Positions 46,314-54,719 of a stretch of DNA of 64,000 bases are shown piece by piece. Made by a program: the position numbers and the translations under genes. The DNA is taken from NCBI RefSeq assembly GCF_006864455.1, contig NZ_QHLK01000002.1:62001-126000 (forward strand). The letters run 5' to 3'. A model generated the notes under the pieces. It saw only the letters and a list, made by a program, of their open reading frames with translations, had not been told where the DNA came from and did not search any database. Each line of letters begins with the position of its first letter. Positions within the stretch are counted from its first letter, which is position 1. Source of the DNA: Campylobacter sp. MIT 97-5078. Its GTDB lineage: Bacteria; Campylobacterota; Campylobacteria; Campylobacterales; Campylobacteraceae.

Positions 46314-47606
46314 TTATTCTCCTTTTTGTTGTTTTTCATAAACCCCACCTTTTTTAAAAATAACCAAAGAAGCTATAAAAGAACAAATTGCCGCAAAAGT
46401 AAGCCAAAACGCAGGAGAAGCAGGATTGTTAGTTTTTTCTATCAAATAAGTTGAAACTGCAGGAGTAAATCCTCCAAAAATCGCTGTTGCTATAGAATAA
46501 GAAAAAGAAAAACCCATAGCTTTTACATTTTTTGGCATAATTTCTGATAATGAAACAACCATAGCTCCATTATAAGCACCAAAAATAAAACTAAACCATA
46601 ATTCAACGATAAGTAAATTTGTAAAAGATATATTATGAGTTAAAAAATTAAGCATAGGATAAGCACTGATGATTCCTAAAAAAGTGATCACAAGTAAAAT
46701 AGGTTTTCTTCCTATTTTATCGCCTATAAAGCCTGAAAGTGGCAACCAAAAAAGATTACTAAGTCCTATAATAGCAGTGATTGTAAAACTTTCTAATTTA
46801 GTAAAATGCAAGACTTTATTAGCAAAAGTTGGAGTGTAAGAAGTAATAAAATAAAAAGTTATTGTCGTCATCATTACAAACATAATTCCAAAAACTATTA
46901 TAGATATATTTTCTCTAATACTTTTGAAAATAGCTCCGAGAGTTTTTGGAGCTTGGTGAATTTTGGCTTTAAATTCAGGTGTTTCATCTAGAGTTCTCCT
47001 TATATAAAAAATGTAAGGCACGACTAAACATCCAACTATAAAAGGAATTCTCCAACCCCAAGTTTGCATAATAACATCACCCATAAGATAATGTAAAAAT
47101 ACACCCAAAGCACCTGCAAAAACTGTGGCGACTTGCTGAGATCCACTTTGCCAAGAAACATAAAAACCACGTAAATTTTTTGGTGCAATTTCTGCTAAAT
47201 AAATACTTGCTCCTCCTATTTCAGCTCCAGCACTAAAACCTTGCAAAAGCCTTCCAATTACTATTATAATGGGAGCCAAAATTCCTATACTTTCAAAACC
47301 AGGACAACAAGCTATAGTTAAGGTTCCAAGAGCCATAATACCTAAAGTTACAACAAGTCCTTTTTTTCTACCATATTTATCCATATAAGACCCAAGAACT
47401 ATAGCTCCGATGGGACGCATCAAAAAGCCTACCCCAAAAGCCATAAAACTTTGCATTAAAGAAATAAACTCATTTTGAGCAGGAAAAAATACTTTGGCAA
47501 TAAAAGCAGCATAAAAACCATAAACCGCAAAATCATACATCTCTAAAAAATTACCACTAGCAACACTAAAAATAATTCGAGCATTGCCTTTAGACCTTCT
47601 TTCCAT
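46314..47606 (-). CDS. tcuC: Citrate/tricarballylate:proton symporter (MFS, TcuC-like)
   Basis: 430 residues, twelve predicted membrane segments, metabolite:H+ symporter branch of the major facilitator family. Markers are SGNFLEMYDFAVYGFYA, GSYMDKYGRKKGL and GRLLQGFSAGAEIGG. TcuC and CitA import citrate or tricarballylate. First gene of the operon, with its own promoter. Which tricarboxylate is carried cannot be read from sequence; the neighbouring tcuA and tcuB favour tricarballylate. Confidence 0.85.
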   Translation of the reverse strand: MERRSKGNARIIFSVASGNFLEMYDFAVYGFYAAFIAKVFFPAQNEFISLMQSFMAFGVGFLMRPIGAIVLGSYMDKYGRKKGLVVTLGIMALGTLTIACCPGFESIGILAPIIIVIGRLLQGFSAGAEIGGASIYLAEIAPKNLRGFYVSWQSGSQQVATVFAGALGVFLHYLMGDVIMQTWGWRIPFIVGCLVVPYIFYIRRTLDETPEFKAKIHQAPKTLGAIFKSIRENISIIVFGIMFVMMTTITFYFITSYTPTFANKVLHFTKLESFTITAIIGLSNLFWLPLSGFIGDKIGRKPILLVITFLGIISAYPMLNFLTHNISFTNLLIVELWFSFIFGAYNGAMVVSLSEIMPKNVKAMGFSFSYSIATAIFGGFTPAVSTYLIEKTNNPASPAFWLTFAAICSFIASLVIFKKGGVYEKQQKGE

Positions 47607-47628
47607 ATAGTTTCCTTTTTTTTATTCC

Positions 47629-47634
47629 ATTATA
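47629..47634 (-). promoter_or_regulatory. -10 element of the tcuCAB operon
   Basis: The minus strand reads CTGATTTATAATGG, with TATAAT 22 bases before the tcuC start. Just upstream (47651-47664) TTTTAG and CTAAAA form a short inverted repeat with a 2-base spacer, a possible operator. No tcuR regulator gene is in the window. Confidence 0.5.
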
Positions 47635-47726
47635 AATCAGTTTTAGGATTTTTTAGTTCTAAAATATTCATAAAGTATTTTTTTTAAGTTTCAAAACTAT
47701 ACAGAAGATTTTTGCTAGGGGTATAA

Positions 47727-47929
47727 TTTGTTGATAAAGACGGCAATGCGAGCTATCAACGACAAAAAATTATTCAACCAGAAACAACCGACATTCGTTA
47801 TGTTTATGACTTCTCAAGATTGAACTCACAATTGACTTTGAAATTTTCAAGTCAATTCTCACTTTGGATACAATGTGAAAGTATCTTGAATAAAAATTTC
47901 ATCATTAACAACCTTTTGACTGTTTAAGA
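47727..47929 (+). other. Unexplained open stretch, possible gene remnant
   Basis: A plus-strand frame without a start codon stays open from about 47727 and reads FVDKDGNASYQRQ, IIQPETTDIRYVYDFSRLNSQ and LTLKFSSQFSLW before running into the convergent gene. It looks protein-like up to about 47858 and is less AT-rich than its surroundings. A TATAAT lies at 47722-47727 just before it. I do not recognise the family. It may be a scar left when the tcu operon was inserted. Confidence 0.3.
47830..47857. repeat. Long inverted repeat at the 3' end of the pseudopilin operon
   Basis: AATTGACTT and AAGTCAATT form a perfect 9-bp stem; the inner TGAAA/TTTTC can extend it almost fully. It begins 1 base after the stop of the gene at 47859 on the minus strand, as expected of a terminator, but no U-run follows. 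Confidence 0.5.
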
Positions 47930-48293
47930 GTATGTTGATGTGAGCGATGATGAGTTTATCTTTGCTTAAATTTGCGTCTGTATTAAGCTGAGTAAGCTTA
48001 AAATTCTCACATTTGCCTAATGGGTAAAAATACCTAATAACGATAAAATCATTTGGATTTGGGTAGTTTAAACTCACACTTTCAAGGCAGTCTTTGCCTT
48101 GAAGTTTGGCTTCATACAAAAAAAGTTTTGAAAGCTCTTTAAAGTCTTGCAAGAGAATTTGAGCTTGAGTGTGTAAAATAGCATCTTTTAACCTTTTTGG
48201 CGTGTAGCTTGTTTGCTTGAGATAAAAGATGATAGTAAAGCTAAAAAAGGCGAGTAAGGCAAGGCTAGCAAGTAAAATATAAGCTTTTTTCAT
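47859..48293 (-). CDS. Bitopic protein of the competence pseudopilin operon (Cj1079-like)
   Basis: 144 residues from ATG 48293, which overlaps the previous stop as ATGA; a frame reaching 48317 lies inside the upstream gene. An N-terminal helix MKKAYILLASLALLAFFSFTI anchors it; no pseudopilin Glu5 is visible. The rest should be periplasmic and contains two cysteines (CLES, KCENFK). Function unknown; position suggests a role with CtsT. Confidence 0.6.
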   Translation of the reverse strand: MKKAYILLASLALLAFFSFTIIFYLKQTSYTPKRLKDAILHTQAQILLQDFKELSKLFLYEAKLQGKDCLESVSLNYPNPNDFIVIRYFYPLGKCENFKLTQLNTDANLSKDKLIIAHINILLNSQKVVNDEIFIQDTFTLYPK

Positions 48294-49024
48294 AGCAAAA
48301 GCTCTTTTTCTAAGCAAATAGGCTTTGTTTTATCAAAAAGACAGATTTTCATGGTATAAGTTGAAGCATTTTGGCTGATAGCAAAGCTTTGCACTTCTTC
48401 TAAAAGAATGGCTTTTTGAGATTTTGTGCTTGAATAAGCTGTGTACTCGTAGCTAAGCGAGTTTTGTTGAAAACTAATGAGTATATTTGCTTCAACAAGT
48501 TTATAAAAGCCCTTAAATTCAGTATTTTGACTAAATTTAAGTTCTGTATCACTTAAAACTTCAAGCTCATAAATCTGCTTTGTTTCAAGGTTGTAAAGGT
48601 ATAAAAAATGATTTTTTTGGTTTCTAAGGGCGAGTTGTTGGGCTAAAACGCCAACTTGTATTTTTTTATTATTGCTTACGATTTCGTGAATAAAATGGCT
48701 TTTAGGAGCATAAAAGCTTTTGTTTTGATCCTGAAGTAAAAGTCCTGAACTACCAATAAAAGTGTGTAAAGAACGTTGTAATAGGATATTGTTTTTATCC
48801 TCTAAAAGACAAGATATGTTTTGAGAAGAAATTTGAAGTTTGATACAACGTCTTAAAAGTTTTTCTATGAATGTAAAGCTTGAGTGAAGCTCTAAAGCTT
48901 TTTGACTTTGCTGTGATGAATACAAAGAAAAAAGATTTTGTAAGGGTTGAAAAATAATAAATGCAAATGCACAAGATAAAACAAGCACCAGTAAGCATTC
49001 AAAGAGACTAAAAGCTTTTTTCAT
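48290..49024 (-). CDS. Pseudopilin-like protein (Cj1078-like)
   Basis: 244 residues from ATG 49024. The N-terminus MKKAFSLFECLLVLVLSCAF is a type III (prepilin) signal: cleavage is expected between Ala4 and Phe5, with Glu at +5 and a hydrophobic helix behind it. A longer frame to 49042 would add six residues inside ctsT. The size fits a large minor pseudopilin (GspJ-like). It overlaps ctsT by 17 bases. Confidence 0.68.
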   Translation of the reverse strand: MKKAFSLFECLLVLVLSCAFAFIIFQPLQNLFSLYSSQQSQKALELHSSFTFIEKLLRRCIKLQISSQNISCLLEDKNNILLQRSLHTFIGSSGLLLQDQNKSFYAPKSHFIHEIVSNNKKIQVGVLAQQLALRNQKNHFLYLYNLETKQIYELEVLSDTELKFSQNTEFKGFYKLVEANILISFQQNSLSYEYTAYSSTKSQKAILLEEVQSFAISQNASTYTMKICLFDKTKPICLEKELLL

Positions 49025-49313
49025 CTTTAAATTCTGCCTCATAATGTCTATGTGCTGGCTTTAAACTTTTAAGTTTAAAGGTTGAGTTTGAACTTGTTTT
49101 TTCTTTAAATTCAAGCTCAAGAAGTTCGTCAGGTTTTAAACGCAATGGCTTTAAAGGAGCGTTTTTAAGCTCTTTTTGAGCTTCATATAAGCTTTGCAAA
49201 GAGATGTTTTGATTTTTAAGAATTTGGTTTAAGGCAAAATAAGCAAAAGAAAAAATTAGGGCTAAAACAAGTAGGGCAAAAACGCTTTCAAGTAAGGAGA
49301 ATGCCCTAGTCAT
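49008..49313 (-). CDS. ctsT: Pseudopilin CtsT, natural transformation
   Basis: 101 residues. MTRAFSLLESVFALLVLAL is a prepilin leader with expected cleavage after Ala4 and Glu at +5. In C. jejuni CtsT (Cj1077), next to proC, is needed for DNA uptake through a type II secretion-like system. It overlaps proC by 8 bases and the next pseudopilin gene by 17. Identification rests on leader, size and context. Confidence 0.78.
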   Translation of the reverse strand: MTRAFSLLESVFALLVLALIFSFAYFALNQILKNQNISLQSLYEAQKELKNAPLKPLRLKPDELLELEFKEKTSSNSTFKLKSLKPAHRHYEAEFKDEKSF

Positions 49314-50052
49314 TAAGATTATTTGCGCTTGCGTGAATAGCTTTAAAAAAAGCTGAGCGAAGGTTTTTATCTTCTAAAGCACGCACGCCTTTGATCGTAA
49401 CACCACCGGGGGAACAAATTTGCTCTTTAATGAGAGCTGGGTGTATATCTTGCACAAGAGCAGAAAAACTTTGAAAAGTTGCTTTCATAAGCTTTGAACT
49501 TAAATCAACACTTAAGCCCTCATATACACCAGCATTGCTCATACTTTCAGCTACCATTGCCAAAAAGGCTGGAGCACAACCACTTAGTGCCATGGCTGCA
49601 TTCATTTGACTTTCTTTTTCAAGCTCAAAAGCCTGTCCAAAGCTTTGTAAAATGGTTATAATTTCATCTTTAAAAAGTTCATTCTTGCAAATAAAAGGCG
49701 TAGTCGAAGCCTTAAAAGTAGCTGCGATGTTTGGCATTATGCGTGCGTAATTATCCGCTTTTATCACTTCTAAACTCTTAAGATCGGTGTTTGCAAGCAC
49801 AGATATAAGCAAGCGAGCCTTAGCTTTAAGTTTGTTTGAGACTTCATCTAGGGCATAAGGCTTAAAAGCAAGTATAATGTCCTTGCCTTCTAAGTTAAAG
49901 TCTTCATACAAAATCGTGTTAAAACCATCGTGTTTTAGGGCTTCAAGCTGAGTAATGTTGCGTCCTACGAAGCTGATCTTATACTTATCTTTTAGCCCAT
50001 TTGCAAGAGCTCTAGCCATAGTTCCGCTTGCAAGGATAAAAAGCTCTTTCAA
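49306..50052 (-). CDS. proC: Pyrroline-5-carboxylate reductase
   Basis: 248 residues, slightly short for ProC. A variant Rossmann start FILASGTMARALANGL replaces the usual GxGxMG. The signature GCAPAFLAMVAESMSNAGV and ICSPGGVTIKGVRALED are clear. It reduces pyrroline-5-carboxylate to proline. Transcribed with fliW upstream (5-base gap) and ctsT downstream. Confidence 0.9.
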   Translation of the reverse strand: MKELFILASGTMARALANGLKDKYKISFVGRNITQLEALKHDGFNTILYEDFNLEGKDIILAFKPYALDEVSNKLKAKARLLISVLANTDLKSLEVIKADNYARIMPNIAATFKASTTPFICKNELFKDEIITILQSFGQAFELEKESQMNAAMALSGCAPAFLAMVAESMSNAGVYEGLSVDLSSKLMKATFQSFSALVQDIHPALIKEQICSPGGVTIKGVRALEDKNLRSAFFKAIHASANNLND

Positions 50053-50057
50053 GGGTT

Positions 50058-50450
50058 TTAATCTTTCTTTACATAATTTGAAATTTTATCCGCTTGAAAA
50101 TATTCCGGATAAGTTGCTGAATCTAAGATCACTTGAGCTAAGGAGTTATTATCCCAATTGATCACGATAGGAGCAAGGAAATTTAAACTTGATTCGCTTA
50201 AATCCTTGTGCATAGCCATGATGATATAAGCTTCTCTTTTTGAATCAGCATTTAAATCAAGCAATTCTTGATAATACGTTGGCACTTCAAAGTCATAGCC
50301 AGGGCGGATCACTTGAGCATTGACAAGAACGAATTTAAAGTCTCTTCCATCTAGACTTTTAAGCTCGGCAAAAAGCTCATCTACTGGCTTGAATTCCATA
50401 GTTTTAGTTTCTTCAAACCCTAATATAGGGCATTTTACAGCAAGGTTCAT
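50058..50450 (-). CDS. fliW: Flagellar assembly factor FliW
   Basis: 130 residues, full length. The N-terminal half has [14 protein letters not shown], and [24 protein letters not shown] near the end matches the conserved FliW core. FliW binds CsrA and flagellin in C. jejuni and thereby couples flagellin synthesis to export. It heads a minus-strand operon with proC and the pseudopilin genes. It has a clear upstream promoter with an overlapping palindrome. Confidence 0.92.
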   Translation of the reverse strand: MNLAVKCPILGFEETKTMEFKPVDELFAELKSLDGRDFKFVLVNAQVIRPGYDFEVPTYYQELLDLNADSKREAYIIMAMHKDLSESSLNFLAPIVINWDNNSLAQVILDSATYPEYFQADKISNYVKKD

Positions 50451-50475
50451 CTTTGCATCCTTTGTTTTTTTGATT

Positions 50476-50497
50476 TAGAATTCATTTAAGAATTCTA
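50476..50497. promoter_or_regulatory. Perfect inverted repeat overlapping the fliW -10 element
   Basis: TAGAATTC, a 6-base spacer ATTTAA, then GAATTCTA: two perfectly complementary 8-base arms. On the minus strand the outer arm gives TAGAAT (50492-50497), a good -10 element 42 bases before fliW. A dimeric repressor site is the simplest reading; no candidate regulator is encoded nearby. Confidence 0.5.
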
Positions 50498-50551
50498 CCA
50501 TAAAATAAGCAAAAGGGGTTCCAAAAAACTAAATTATTTATTTTTTTTTAC

Positions 50552-50557
50552 TATAAT
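50552..50557 (+). promoter_or_regulatory. -10 element of the bamD-lon operon
   Basis: A T-rich stretch followed by TTTACTATAATTTTG gives TATAAT 44 bases upstream of bamD. It lies 55 bases from the palindrome over the divergent fliW promoter. Confidence 0.55.
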
Positions 50558-50601
50558 TTTGAAAAAATCAAATAAAATACAAAATATTTAGGTAAATTTT
50601 T

Positions 50602-51240
50602 ATGAAAACACGACTTCTTTTTTTCTTAAGTGTAAGTTTTTTATTTTTAGCATGTAGCACGAGAAATGATGAACTTTACAACCTAAGTGCCTTGCAGTGG
50701 CACGAACAAATCATCAAAGATATACAGGATAATGATCTTGAAAAAGCTGACGAACATTATACTTCTATGGCGAGCGAGCATAGTGCTGATGCTTTGCTAG
50801 AGCCTATACAGCTTATATTAGCTCAAATGCATATTGAAGAAGAAGAATATAAACTTGCTGATTTTTATTTGGAAGAAAATGCGAAAAAATTTGGGAATTC
50901 TCAAAATCTTGATTTTATCCGTTATTTGCAAATTAAGGCTAAATTTGAAGCCTTTGCTCAGCCAAACAGAGAACAAGCTCTTTTGTTAGCTGGCAGGGAT
51001 CAAATCGCTACATTTTCAAAGACTTATCCACAAACTGAGTATGCTCCTTTGGTGCAAACCATGCTTACGAAATTTAACCTTGCCATTTTTGCTTTAGATG
51101 AAAACATAGCCAGCCTTTACAAACGCACGGATAGAGAACAAAGCTATGAAGTTTATCAGCAAAGATTGCAAGAGTCTGAATTTAACGATGTGCCTATGAT
51201 TAAGGCTAAAGTTGCTTGGTATAGACGAATTTTTGAATAA
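50602..51240 (+). CDS. bamD: Outer membrane assembly lipoprotein BamD
   Basis: 212 residues. Lipobox FLAC gives Cys18. TPR-like helical repeats of the YfiO/BamD type fill the rest, with FSKTYPQTEYAPLVQTM typical of the family. With BamA it inserts beta-barrel proteins into the outer membrane. It lies 12 bases upstream of lon, as in C. jejuni (Cj1074c-Cj1073c). Confidence 0.88.
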   Translation: MKTRLLFFLSVSFLFLACSTRNDELYNLSALQWHEQIIKDIQDNDLEKADEHYTSMASEHSADALLEPIQLILAQMHIEEEEYKLADFYLEENAKKFGNSQNLDFIRYLQIKAKFEAFAQPNREQALLLAGRDQIATFSKTYPQTEYAPLVQTMLTKFNLAIFALDENIASLYKRTDREQSYEVYQQRLQESEFNDVPMIKAKVAWYRRIFE

Positions 51241-51252
51241 GGAAAAACGATA

Positions 51253-53622
51253 ATGCAAATGGTGCAAAACTACCCAGCCAAACTTCCTGTTTTGGTTGAA
51301 GATGAACTTTTTTTATATCCTTTTATGATAACGCCGATTTTTTTAAGCGATATTGACAATATCAAAGCTCTTGAGCTTGCACTTAAAAATGAAAGTATGA
51401 TCTTTGTCGCTCCTTCTCAATTTGAAGGTGCAAGAACCTTTAATGAAATTTATGATTGTGGGGTTATAGGTACGATTATGCGTAAAGTGCCTTTACCTGA
51501 TGGACGCATAAAAATCCTTTTTCAAGGTTATGCTAAGGGTAAGATCATCAAACAAAGCGGACAAAAGCCTTTAACGGCTGAAGTTGATTTGATCCAACAA
51601 AAAATCCCAGAAGTCAGTAAAAACGAAGCCTTACTTGCTGTTTTAAAAGAAAAAGTGCGTGCCTTAGCTTCAATGAGCCATTATTTTAGTCCTGATTTGT
51701 TAAGAAGTATAGAAGAAGGCATTGATAGTGCAAGAATTTGCGATCTTATCTTAAATACTATACGCATTAAAAAACAAACGGCGTATGAATTTTTTATAGA
51801 GGTTGATTTAGAGCAAAAAATGCTTAGACTCATCGCTTTAATCGCTGAAGAAATAGAAACAAACAAGCTTCAAAAAGAGATCAAAAGTAAGGTGCATTCA
51901 AAGATCGATAAAGTCAATAAAGAGTATTTTTTAAAAGAGCAATTAAGACAAATTCAAAAAGAGCTTGGTTTTGACGCACAAAAAGAGGACGAAGCTAGGG
52001 ATTATCATACCAAGCTTGAGGCGAAGAAAAAATTCATATATGAAGAAGCCTATAAAGAAATCAAAAAGCAAATCGAAAAATTTGAACGCATTCATCAAGA
52101 TAACTCAGAAGCAAGTATGCTTCAAACCTATATAGAAACAGCTCTTGAAGTGCCTTTTGAAAAGCTAGCAAAAAAAAAGCTTGATATCAAAGAAGTGCAT
52201 AAACAGCTCAATAAAGATCATTACGCTCTAGATAAGCCAAAAGAAAGAATAGAAGAGTATTTTGCTGTGCGTGAACTTTTGGAAAAAAGAGGGATTGCTG
52301 ATAAGGACGGGGCTAAGGTAATTTTGTGTTTGTATGGACCTCCTGGTGTTGGTAAAACGAGCCTTGCAAACTCAGTAGCTAAGGCTTTAAAACGAGAGCT
52401 TATACGTATAGCTTTGGGCGGACTTGAGGATGTAAATGAGTTAAGAGGACATAGAAGAACTTATATAGGAGCCATGCCCGGACGCATAGTGCAAGGGCTT
52501 ATAGAGGCAAAGCAGATCAATCCAGTTGTCGTGCTTGATGAAATCGATAAGATCAACAGAAGCTTTAGAGGCGATCCAAGTGCAGCCCTTTTAGAAATAC
52601 TTGACCCAGAACAAAATGTTAAATTTAGGGATTATTATTTGAATTTCAATATAGATTTAAGCAAGATCATCTTTATCGCTACAGCAAACGATATTAGCCA
52701 AATTCCAGCACCTTTAAGAGATAGAATGGAGTTTATAGAGCTTAGTTCTTACACTCCAAGTGAAAAATTTGCTATAGCTAAAAACTATCTTATCCCTGAT
52801 GAACTTAAAAAACATGGCTTAAAAAGCACAGAATTAAGCATTAGTAAAGAAGTAACTGAACTGATGATTAGCGAATATACAAGAGAATCAGGGGTAAGAA
52901 CACTAAGGCGAAAAATAGCTGAGCTATGTCGCAAAGCAGCAAAAAAACTTTTACTTGAAGAAAATAAAAAGATCAGCATCACAGCTAAGAATTTAAATGC
53001 TTTTTTAGATAAAAAAGTCTATGAGATCGAAAAACAAAATGGAAAAGATGAGATCGGACAAGTCAATGGACTTGCTTGGACGGCTGTGGGTGGAGATGTG
53101 CTTAAAATCGAAGCTATTAAGATCAAAGGTAAGGGCGAGCTTGTGCTTACTGGTTCATTAGGCGATGTAATGAAAGAAAGTGCGCGCATAGCTTTTAGCG
53201 TAGTGAAGGTTTTAATCGATGAAAATAAGCTTAAAGTGCCTAAAAAGCTTTTTTACAAGCTAAAAGAAAATGTTTATGATCAATACAACATCCACCTACA
53301 TGTTCCAGATGGAGCAACTCCAAAAGATGGACCAAGTGCGGGTATAACCATGTGTGTAGCTTTAGCAAGCGTATTTAGCCAAAGAAAGGTGCGTTCAAAC
53401 GTAGCTATGACAGGTGAACTTGATCTTATGGGTAAAGTTTTGCCAATTGGCGGGCTTAAAGAAAAACTCATCGCTGCTTATAAAGCAGAGATAAAAACGG
53501 CTTTAATCCCACAAAAAAACTATGAAAGGGATTTAAAAGAAATTCCAGATGAGGTAAAGCAAAATCTTGAGATTATCCCAGTAAAGAACTTTGATGAGGT
53601 TTTAAAATATGCCTTGCTTTAA
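51253..53622 (+). CDS. lon: ATP-dependent protease Lon
   Basis: 789 residues. The N-terminal substrate domain starts with LPVLVEDELFLYPFM. Walker A GPPGVGKTS is near 362-370 and Walker B VVLDEIDKI follows. The protease domain has the catalytic Ser in KDGPSAGITM near 695 and the catalytic Lys in GGLKEKLIAAYKA. It degrades misfolded and regulatory proteins in the cytoplasm. Normal family length. Confidence 0.97.
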   Translation: MQMVQNYPAKLPVLVEDELFLYPFMITPIFLSDIDNIKALELALKNESMIFVAPSQFEGARTFNEIYDCGVIGTIMRKVPLPDGRIKILFQGYAKGKIIKQSGQKPLTAEVDLIQQKIPEVSKNEALLAVLKEKVRALASMSHYFSPDLLRSIEEGIDSARICDLILNTIRIKKQTAYEFFIEVDLEQKMLRLIALIAEEIETNKLQKEIKSKVHSKIDKVNKEYFLKEQLRQIQKELGFDAQKEDEARDYHTKLEAKKKFIYEEAYKEIKKQIEKFERIHQDNSEASMLQTYIETALEVPFEKLAKKKLDIKEVHKQLNKDHYALDKPKERIEEYFAVRELLEKRGIADKDGAKVILCLYGPPGVGKTSLANSVAKALKRELIRIALGGLEDVNELRGHRRTYIGAMPGRIVQGLIEAKQINPVVVLDEIDKINRSFRGDPSAALLEILDPEQNVKFRDYYLNFNIDLSKIIFIATANDISQIPAPLRDRMEFIELSSYTPSEKFAIAKNYLIPDELKKHGLKSTELSISKEVTELMISEYTRESGVRTLRRKIAELCRKAAKKLLLEENKKISITAKNLNAFLDKKVYEIEKQNGKDEIGQVNGLAWTAVGGDVLKIEAIKIKGKGELVLTGSLGDVMKESARIAFSVVKVLIDENKLKVPKKLFYKLKENVYDQYNIHLHVPDGATPKDGPSAGITMCVALASVFSQRKVRSNVAMTGELDLMGKVLPIGGLKEKLIAAYKAEIKTALIPQKNYERDLKEIPDEVKQNLEIIPVKNFDEVLKYALL

Positions 53623-53662
53623 AATTTGCTCTTTAGTTTTTAAAAATATGAAAGCATAAGCC

Positions 53663-54361
53663 TTGCAAGAGCTTGTTTTTTCTCAATTCAAACAAGGTTA
53701 TCGTTATAATAGTGATTCTTTGCTTTTATTTGATTTTGTGTTAAAACAAAAGCCTAAAGGTAGGCTTTTAGATATGGGTTGTGGGTGTGGGATCATAGGT
53801 TTGATGCTCAAAGCTTTTGTGCCACAAATCAAGCTTGTCTTGCTTGATATTTTAGAGCAAAATTGTGCTTTAGCAAGGAAAAATGCAGAGCAAAACGAGC
53901 TTGAAGCTAAGATAAGCTGTGTGGATTTTAAGGAATTTACGCAAAGGCAGGCATTTGATGTTATCGTTTCAAATCCGCCATTTTATAGTTCTAAAGCTCT
54001 ACGATCGCAAGATGAACATAAAAATATAGCTAAATTTCAAGATAGCTTAAGCTTAAAAGACTTCATTCATCAAGCAAGTCTTGCTTTAAAGCCTCAGGGT
54101 AAATTGTATTTTTGTTATGAGAGTTTGGCTTTGGCTGAGATCGTGCAGCGTTTGAGCGAGTTTAAGTTAAGCTTAAGTCAAATTCAAAGCGTGCATAAGA
54201 GTAAAGATGATAAAGCAAGATTGCTTTTGATTGAAGCTAGAAAAGGCTCAAAAGCACCTTGTGCCTTTTTAGCCCCTTTTTTTATGTATGAAAATGCCCT
54301 TTTAAGCCCACAGATGAAAGCTTTACAAGCAAATATAAGGATAAAAAGCGATGATATATAA
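53663..54361 (+). CDS. TrmN6-like (YfiC-type) SAM-dependent methyltransferase
   Basis: 232 residues from a TTG start at 53663; no ATG or GTG with homology lies upstream. SAM motif LLDMGCGCGIIGLML is at about 34-48 and the N6-adenine methyltransferase motif NPPFY is near residue 103. In E. coli the relative YfiC methylates A37 of tRNA1(Val). It could act on another RNA or protein. The end overlaps the next gene by 11 bases. Confidence 0.75.
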   Translation: MQELVFSQFKQGYRYNSDSLLLFDFVLKQKPKGRLLDMGCGCGIIGLMLKAFVPQIKLVLLDILEQNCALARKNAEQNELEAKISCVDFKEFTQRQAFDVIVSNPPFYSSKALRSQDEHKNIAKFQDSLSLKDFIHQASLALKPQGKLYFCYESLALAEIVQRLSEFKLSLSQIQSVHKSKDDKARLLLIEARKGSKAPCAFLAPFFMYENALLSPQMKALQANIRIKSDDI

Positions 54362-54719
54362 ACAAGGTTTTGACTTTTGCTTTGATGAAAAGGCTTGCAC
54401 GGCTTGTGGTGGTAAATGCTGTATTGGCGAAAGTGGCAATATCTTTGCAAGCTTTGAAGAGCTAGAAGCTATAAGAGCTTTTTTAGGGCTTGAAAAAGAA
54501 GAATTTATAAAAACATATTTGCGAAAAGTGGGGCTAAGGTATAGTTTTAAAGAATGTGAATTTGAGAATGGTTTTGCGTGTATTTTTTTTGATCAAGAAA
54601 AGAAAAATTGCAGTATTTACGAGCTTCGTCCAAAGCAATGTAAGACTTTTCCCTTTTGGGATTATTTTAAAAAACACAAAGAGGAATTAAAAAACGAATG
54701 TATAGGTATATATTTTTAG
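54351..54719 (+). CDS. YkgJ-family CxxCxxCC cysteine-cluster protein
   Basis: 122 residues. The N-terminal CTACGGKCCIGESGN and the C-terminal CSIYELRPKQCKTFPFWDYF are the metal-binding pattern of this family, which is predicted to bind zinc or iron. Function not known. It overlaps the methyltransferase by 11 bases and the next gene by 22. Confidence 0.8.
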   Translation: MIYKQGFDFCFDEKACTACGGKCCIGESGNIFASFEELEAIRAFLGLEKEEFIKTYLRKVGLRYSFKECEFENGFACIFFDQEKKNCSIYELRPKQCKTFPFWDYFKKHKEELKNECIGIYF

